From: Microbacteriaceae bacterium
Lineage (GTDB): Bacteria > Actinomycetota > Actinomycetes > Actinomycetales > Microbacteriaceae
Length of the DNA stretch: 7,953 nucleotides
Direction of reading: 5' to 3'
Assembly (NCBI GenBank): GCA_029979375.1
Contig: JAPOHQ010000043.1
Coordinates: forward strand, 1 to 7,953
Shown here in pieces: positions 4,923 to 7,953 of the stretch. Below the pieces are notes generated by a model, which saw nothing but the letters and a program-made list of their open reading frames with translations, did no database searches and was not told the DNA's origin. The translations under genes were made by a program, and so were the position numbers. Every line of letters begins with the position of its first letter. Positions within the stretch are counted from its first letter, which is position 1.

Positions 4923-5686
4923 TGGCTGAAGAGAAGAAGCCAGCCGCTAAGAAGCCAGCTGCCAAGCCGGCCGCAAAGCCTGCAGCGAAGAGCGCTGCTA
5001 AGCCAGCCGCCAAGCCAGCTGCTGCCAAGAAGCCAGCCGCCAAGGCTGCTCCGGCAAAGGCACCAGCAAAGGCCGCAGCTAAGCCGGCTGCCAAGCCTGC
5101 CGCTAAGCCTGCTGCGAAGCCAGCCGCCAAGGCCGCACCTGCCAAGCCAGCTGCAAAGCCTGCGGCTAAGACAGCCCCGGCCAAGCCAGCAGCGAAACCA
5201 GCCGCTAAGCCTGCTGCCAAGAAGGCCAGCGAGCCGAAGGAGAAGTCACAGATTCTTCGCCTCCACCACCTGCGTCCTGCAGCTGGTGCGAAGAAGGACA
5301 AGACTCGTAAGGGTCGCGGTGAGGGCTCCAAGGGTAAGACCGCAGGTCGTGGAACCAAGGGAACCGGTGCTCGTACCACAACCCGTCTCGGTTTCGAGGG
5401 TGGTGGCGTGAACCTAGTTATGCGCACCCCTAAGCTTCGCGGCTTCAAGAACCCATTCCGTGTTGAGTACCAGGTGGTAAACCTCGACAAACTGAACCTG
5501 CTCTACCCCAAGGGTGGCAAGGTGACGGTTGACGATTTGGTTGCCAAGGGCGCAGTCCGCAAGGGCGAGCCTGTGAAGGTACTGGGTAATGGAGACATCT
5601 CCGTTAAGCTGGAGGTCGTTGTCGACAAGGTTTCAGAGTCGGCAAAGACCAAGATTGAGGCTGCCGGAGGCAGCGTCAACGCCTAA
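4922..5686 (+). CDS. rplO: 50S ribosomal protein L15 (uL15) with long KPAA-type N-terminal tail
   Basis: L15 is a late-assembly protein that reaches into domain II of 23S rRNA. The L15 core starts near residue 110 (ILRLHHLRPAAGAKKDKTRK). It holds the glycine/basic loop GRGEGSKGKTAGRGTKGTGAR (131-151 in two parts: GRGEGSKGKT and AGRGTKGTGAR), then PKLRGFKNPFR (170-180), YQVVNLDKLN and VKVLGNGDISVKL. The whole protein is 254 residues, whereas the family is usually about 145-160. The excess is residues 1-109, of which 5-101 are almost purely Lys, Ala and Pro. The ATG at 4922 has GAGGAG at 4908-4913, eight bases upstream, and overlaps the rpmD stop, so the tail is part of the gene. Shorter Lys/Ala tails are, as I recall, known on L15 of related actinobacteria. 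Confidence 0.97.
   Translation: MAEEKKPAAKKPAAKPAAKPAAKSAAKPAAKPAAAKKPAAKAAPAKAPAKAAAKPAAKPAAKPAAKPAAKAAPAKPAAKPAAKTAPAKPAAKPAAKPAAKKASEPKEKSQILRLHHLRPAAGAKKDKTRKGRGEGSKGKTAGRGTKGTGARTTTRLGFEGGGVNLVMRTPKLRGFKNPFRVEYQVVNLDKLNLLYPKGGKVTVDDLVAKGAVRKGEPVKVLGNGDISVKLEVVVDKVSESAKTKIEAAGGSVNA
4934..5224 (+). repeat. Low-complexity KPAA tetrapeptide repeat encoding the L15 tail
   Basis: This stretch codes for L15 residues 5-101. Apart from one Ser (24) and one Thr (84) it contains only Lys, Ala and Pro: 27 lysines and no acidic residue. The dominant period is four residues (KPAA), sometimes shifted by AAP or AKK. Ala and Pro codons vary freely from unit to unit (GCC, GCT, GCA, GCG; CCA, CCT, CCG), while Lys is nearly always AAG. 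The repeat is therefore clearer in protein than in DNA. It resembles the C-terminal tail of histone H1-like bacterial proteins and is probably disordered and RNA-binding (inference). Confidence 0.85.
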
Positions 5687-5694
5687 GGCGCTCT

Positions 5695-5702
5695 AGGGAG
5701 GT
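5695..5702 (+). promoter_or_regulatory. Ribosome binding site for secY
   Basis: AGGGAGGT is a near-perfect match to the anti-Shine-Dalgarno, five bases before the GTG at 5708. It sets the secY start in the 21-base gap after rplO and suggests secY is initiated independently rather than only by coupling. Confidence 0.85.
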
Positions 5703-5707
5703 CCACA

Positions 5708-7024
5708 GTGTTTCAGGCCATAGCTCGCGCGTTCCGTACCCCGGATCTGCGCAACAAGCTGGCGTTTACGCTTGGAATGATCGCAATCTTCCGTTTGGGC
5801 TCGTTCATTCCTGCCCCAAACGTCGATTACACCAACGTGCAGCAGTGTTTGGCCCAGTCGCAGAGCACCTCTGGTCTCTACGAGCTGGTAAACCTGTTCT
5901 CTGGTGGAGCCCTGCTTCAGCTTTCGATCTTTGCCTTGGGCATCATGCCCTACATCACGGCATCGATCATTACCCAGCTGCTAAGGGTGGTTATTCCAAG
6001 GTTTGAGACACTTCACAAGGAAGGTCCTCAGGGACAGTCCAAGCTGACTCAGTACACCCGTTACCTGACCATTGCTCTAGCTCTGTTGCAGTCCACCACC
6101 TTGGTGACCGTGGCCAGGCAGGGAGCACTGTTTGGTGCGGACTGTACTCTGCCGATCTTGGTGAACACCGATCCGCTGGCAATCTCGCTGATGGTCATGA
6201 CCATGACCGCCGGCACCGGATTGATCATGTGGATTGGTGAGCTCATCACCGAACGTGGTGTTGGCAATGGAATGTCGCTTCTGATCTTCACTTCCATTGC
6301 TTCAACCTTCCCATCGAGCCTGCTGCAGATCCTGCAGACCAGAACCATCGAGATCTTCGTGATCGTGATGGCCGTTGGTTTCTTGGTTGTCGCGCTCGTG
6401 GTTTTGGTCGAGGAGTCGCAGCGCAGGATTCCGGTTCAGTATGCCAAGCGCATGGTTGGTCGTAAGGCCTATGGAGGCCAGTCGACCTACATTCCCGTGA
6501 AGGTGAACACCGCAGGTGTTATCCCCGTAATCTTTGCCTCCTCGATGCTTTACCTGCCGGCGCTTCTGGCTCAGTTCAACCAGCCAGATGCCACCACCGG
6601 ACAGGTGGCTCCGTGGGTGACCTTCATCTCGACTTACCTGACCGCAGGTGACAACCCGCTTTACATGGCCATTTACTTCGCCCTGATCGTCGGATTCACC
6701 TACTTCTACGTCGCTATCACGCTCAACCCTGAGGAGATCAGCGACAACATGAAGCGCTACGGCGGTTTCATCCCCGGCATCAGAGCTGGAAGACCTACTA
6801 CCGAGTATCTCGAGTACGTCATCAGCAGGATCACCGCTCCAGGAGCCATCTACCTCGGTCTGATCGCACTGATTCCACTGGTCGCCTTCAGCGCCATTGG
6901 AACCAACCAAAACTTCCCATTTGGTGGAACGTCGATTCTGATCATCGTCGGTGTCGGACTCCAGACCGTGAAGCAGATCAACGCTCAGATGGAGCAGCGA
7001 AACTACGAGGGCTTGCTGAAGTGA
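5708..7024 (+). CDS. secY: Protein translocase subunit SecY
   Basis: SecY is the channel of the SecYEG translocon in the cytoplasmic membrane. The protein is 438 residues, the normal length. Ten hydrophobic segments can be placed at about 17-36, 66-92, 117-136, 157-180, 188-207, 214-234, 267-287, 317-338, 377-395 and 408-425. Hallmarks are GGALLQLSIFALGIMPYITA (66-85), GELITERGVGNGMSLLIF (177-194), the cytoplasmic loop RRIPVQYAKR (239-248) and the ribosome/SecA-contact loop NPEEISDNMKRYGGFIPGIR (340-359). The GTG start is fixed by AGGGAGGT at 5695-5702. Its only two cysteines, 47 and 146, both fall in predicted external loops. The TGA overlaps the adk GTG (GTGA). The rplO-secY-adk-map order is the classical one. 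Confidence 0.98.
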   Translation: MFQAIARAFRTPDLRNKLAFTLGMIAIFRLGSFIPAPNVDYTNVQQCLAQSQSTSGLYELVNLFSGGALLQLSIFALGIMPYITASIITQLLRVVIPRFETLHKEGPQGQSKLTQYTRYLTIALALLQSTTLVTVARQGALFGADCTLPILVNTDPLAISLMVMTMTAGTGLIMWIGELITERGVGNGMSLLIFTSIASTFPSSLLQILQTRTIEIFVIVMAVGFLVVALVVLVEESQRRIPVQYAKRMVGRKAYGGQSTYIPVKVNTAGVIPVIFASSMLYLPALLAQFNQPDATTGQVAPWVTFISTYLTAGDNPLYMAIYFALIVGFTYFYVAITLNPEEISDNMKRYGGFIPGIRAGRPTTEYLEYVISRITAPGAIYLGLIALIPLVAFSAIGTNQNFPFGGTSILIIVGVGLQTVKQINAQMEQRNYEGLLK

Positions 7025-7599
7025 TCCGACTACTCTTGATCGGTCCTCCGGGTGCCGGCAAGGGAACCCAGGCCGCACTTCTTGCCCAGCACTTCGGGAT
7101 CCCCGCCATCTCAACCGGAGACATCTTCCGCGAGAACGTTCGTAACGAGACGGAACTGGGCCTCAAGGCAAAGTCATTCATGGATCGCGGCGAATACGTT
7201 CCAGATTCCCTTACCAATGATCTGGTGCGCGACCGCCTCTCCCAGGACGATGCCGCAGCCGGCTTTCTGCTGGATGGCTACCCAAGAACCATCGACCAGG
7301 TCAACGAACTCGATGAGATGCTCTCGGAGCAAGAGACCCAGCTCGATGTCGTGGTTCAGCTCACCGCAGATCACGAGGAGTTGCTCAGGCGTCTGTCGGG
7401 AAGGGCTGCCGAGCAGGGCCGCAGCGATGACACCCCAGATGTTATTAGCCGCAGGCTCAGCGTCTATGACGAGCAGACTGCCCCTCTGATTGATGTCTAC
7501 GCTTCTCGCAGCCTGGTCGCAAAGGTCGACGGCCTTGGCGAGATTTCGGATGTTACAGCTCGAATTGTTGAGGTAATCAACGCTCGCGAGCTCTCCTAA
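7021..7599 (+). CDS. adk: Adenylate kinase, short-LID form
   Basis: Adk interconverts ATP + AMP and 2 ADP in the cytosol, setting the adenylate balance. The P-loop GPPGAGKGT is at 8-16, the AMP-site STGDIFRE at 31-38 and the signature FLLDGYPRT at 82-90. Arginines matching the E. coli catalytic set are visible as R37, R89, R124, R128, R134 and R145. The protein is 192 residues, against 214 in E. coli: the LID is reduced to a short loop (GRAAEQGRSDDTPD, 127-140) and lacks the Cys4 zinc knuckle, the short form common in Actinobacteria. The GTG start overlaps the secY stop by four bases, with GAGGG at 7007-7011 upstream. The TAA overlaps the map ATG. Confidence 0.97.
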   Translation: MIRLLLIGPPGAGKGTQAALLAQHFGIPAISTGDIFRENVRNETELGLKAKSFMDRGEYVPDSLTNDLVRDRLSQDDAAAGFLLDGYPRTIDQVNELDEMLSEQETQLDVVVQLTADHEELLRRLSGRAAEQGRSDDTPDVISRRLSVYDEQTAPLIDVYASRSLVAKVDGLGEISDVTARIVEVINARELS

Positions 7600-7953
7600 T
7601 GCGCAGGCAATACGAAAAGAAGACCGTCGCCGAGATAAGGGCCATGCGCCCCGCAGGCCAACTCACCGCTATCGCGCTGGCTGCCGTGAAGGCTGCTGTG
7701 AGGCCAGGGGTTACGACATTGGAGCTCGACCAGATTGCCGAGCAGACCATTCGTGATCTTGGTGGCAAGCCAAACTTTCAGATGGTGCCCGGCTACTTCC
7801 ACACCATTTGCGCCTCGATAAACAGCGAGGTCGTTCACGGCATCCCCTCCAACCGGGAGCTAAAGCCGGGAGATCTGCTGTCAATTGACTGCGGCGCTGA
7901 GCTTGATGGTTGGAATGGCGATAGCGCCTTTTCCATCGTGGTTCCAGGCGATG
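7599..7953 (+). CDS. map: Methionine aminopeptidase type I, N-terminal part, 3' end cut by window
   Basis: MetAP removes the initiator methionine from nascent proteins as they leave the ribosome. The frame is open from the ATG at 7599 to the window end, giving 118 residues of an expected 250-290. The pita-bread fold start is visible: MRPAG at 16-20, VRPGVTTLELD (34-44), MVPGYFHTICASINSEVVHG (62-81) and SIDCGAELDGWNGDSAF (95-111). H80 is the substrate-contact histidine; D97 and D108 are the first two metal ligands. The remaining ligands lie downstream of the window. There is no N-terminal zinc-finger extension. The ATG overlaps the adk stop as TAATG, with only a weak upstream purine run. The remaining sequence at the 3' end is missing because of the window, not because the gene is broken. 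Confidence 0.96.
   Translation, partial: MRRQYEKKTVAEIRAMRPAGQLTAIALAAVKAAVRPGVTTLELDQIAEQTIRDLGGKPNFQMVPGYFHTICASINSEVVHGIPSNRELKPGDLLSIDCGAELDGWNGDSAFSIVVPGD

Noticed and set aside
4922..5230. Possibility that the Lys/Ala/Pro segment is a separate histone H1-like gene fused by a sequencing error to rplO
   Set aside because: The frame is continuous, the only good ribosome binding site is upstream of the tail, no start with a Shine-Dalgarno lies near residue 105, and Lys/Ala tails on L15 are recalled from related actinobacteria.
4858..5490. Long minus-strand open frame of about 210 codons opposite rplO, rich in Ala and Gly
   Set aside because: It is the mirror of the AAG/GCN/CCN repeat in the L15 tail, which contains few stop-producing triplets on the reverse strand; the protein is low complexity and matches no family.
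6302..7114. Minus-strand open frame of about 270 codons opposite secY and the adk start
   Set aside because: It is very rich in Asp, Glu, His and Ser with no recognisable domain, and lies fully opposite the unmistakable secY.

Overview
This is a stretch of conserved bacterial chromosome, all on the + strand: the end of the S10 ribosomal-protein operon, the whole spc-type operon, and the start of the secY-adk-map segment. Sixteen protein genes are visible, in the order rpsC (3' end only), rplP, rpmC, rpsQ, rplN, rplX, rplE, rpsH, rplF, rplR, rpsE, rpmD, rplO, secY, adk, map (5' end only). I see no tRNA, rRNA, mobile element or CRISPR array, and no classical terminator with a U-tract.

The source looks like an actinobacterium, probably a Microbacteriaceae-like lineage with moderate GC (high 50s by eye). 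The reasons are the long Ala/Lys/Pro tails on S17 and L15, an extra loop in the KOW region of L24, the SecY sequence type with two external cysteines, a short-LID adenylate kinase, and heavy use of AAG, GTC/GTT and CCA codons. The family placement is inference from remembered protein character, not from a search.

Layout. Positions 1-1345 hold the S10-operon tail (S3, L16, L29, S17). A 51-base gap with a hairpin and a strong ribosome binding site separates it from the spc block. Positions 1397-2681 hold L14-L24-L5, joined by one-base TAATG overlaps. A 69-base gap follows, with another imperfect hairpin; rpsN (S14) sits here in many bacteria but is absent. Positions 2751-5686 hold S8-L6-L18-S5-L30-L15, tightly packed. 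After a 21-base gap comes secY, then adk (4-base GTGA overlap) and map (1-base TAATG overlap).

Functionally, the genes supply subunits of both ribosome halves, the membrane channel that receives nascent secreted proteins (SecY), nucleotide homeostasis (Adk) and N-terminal methionine removal (Map). No undescribed system is evident. The points most worth a second look are the roughly 97-residue KPAA-type tail on L15, its shared leader with S17, the missing S14 gene, the two intergenic hairpins, and the pair of external cysteines in SecY.
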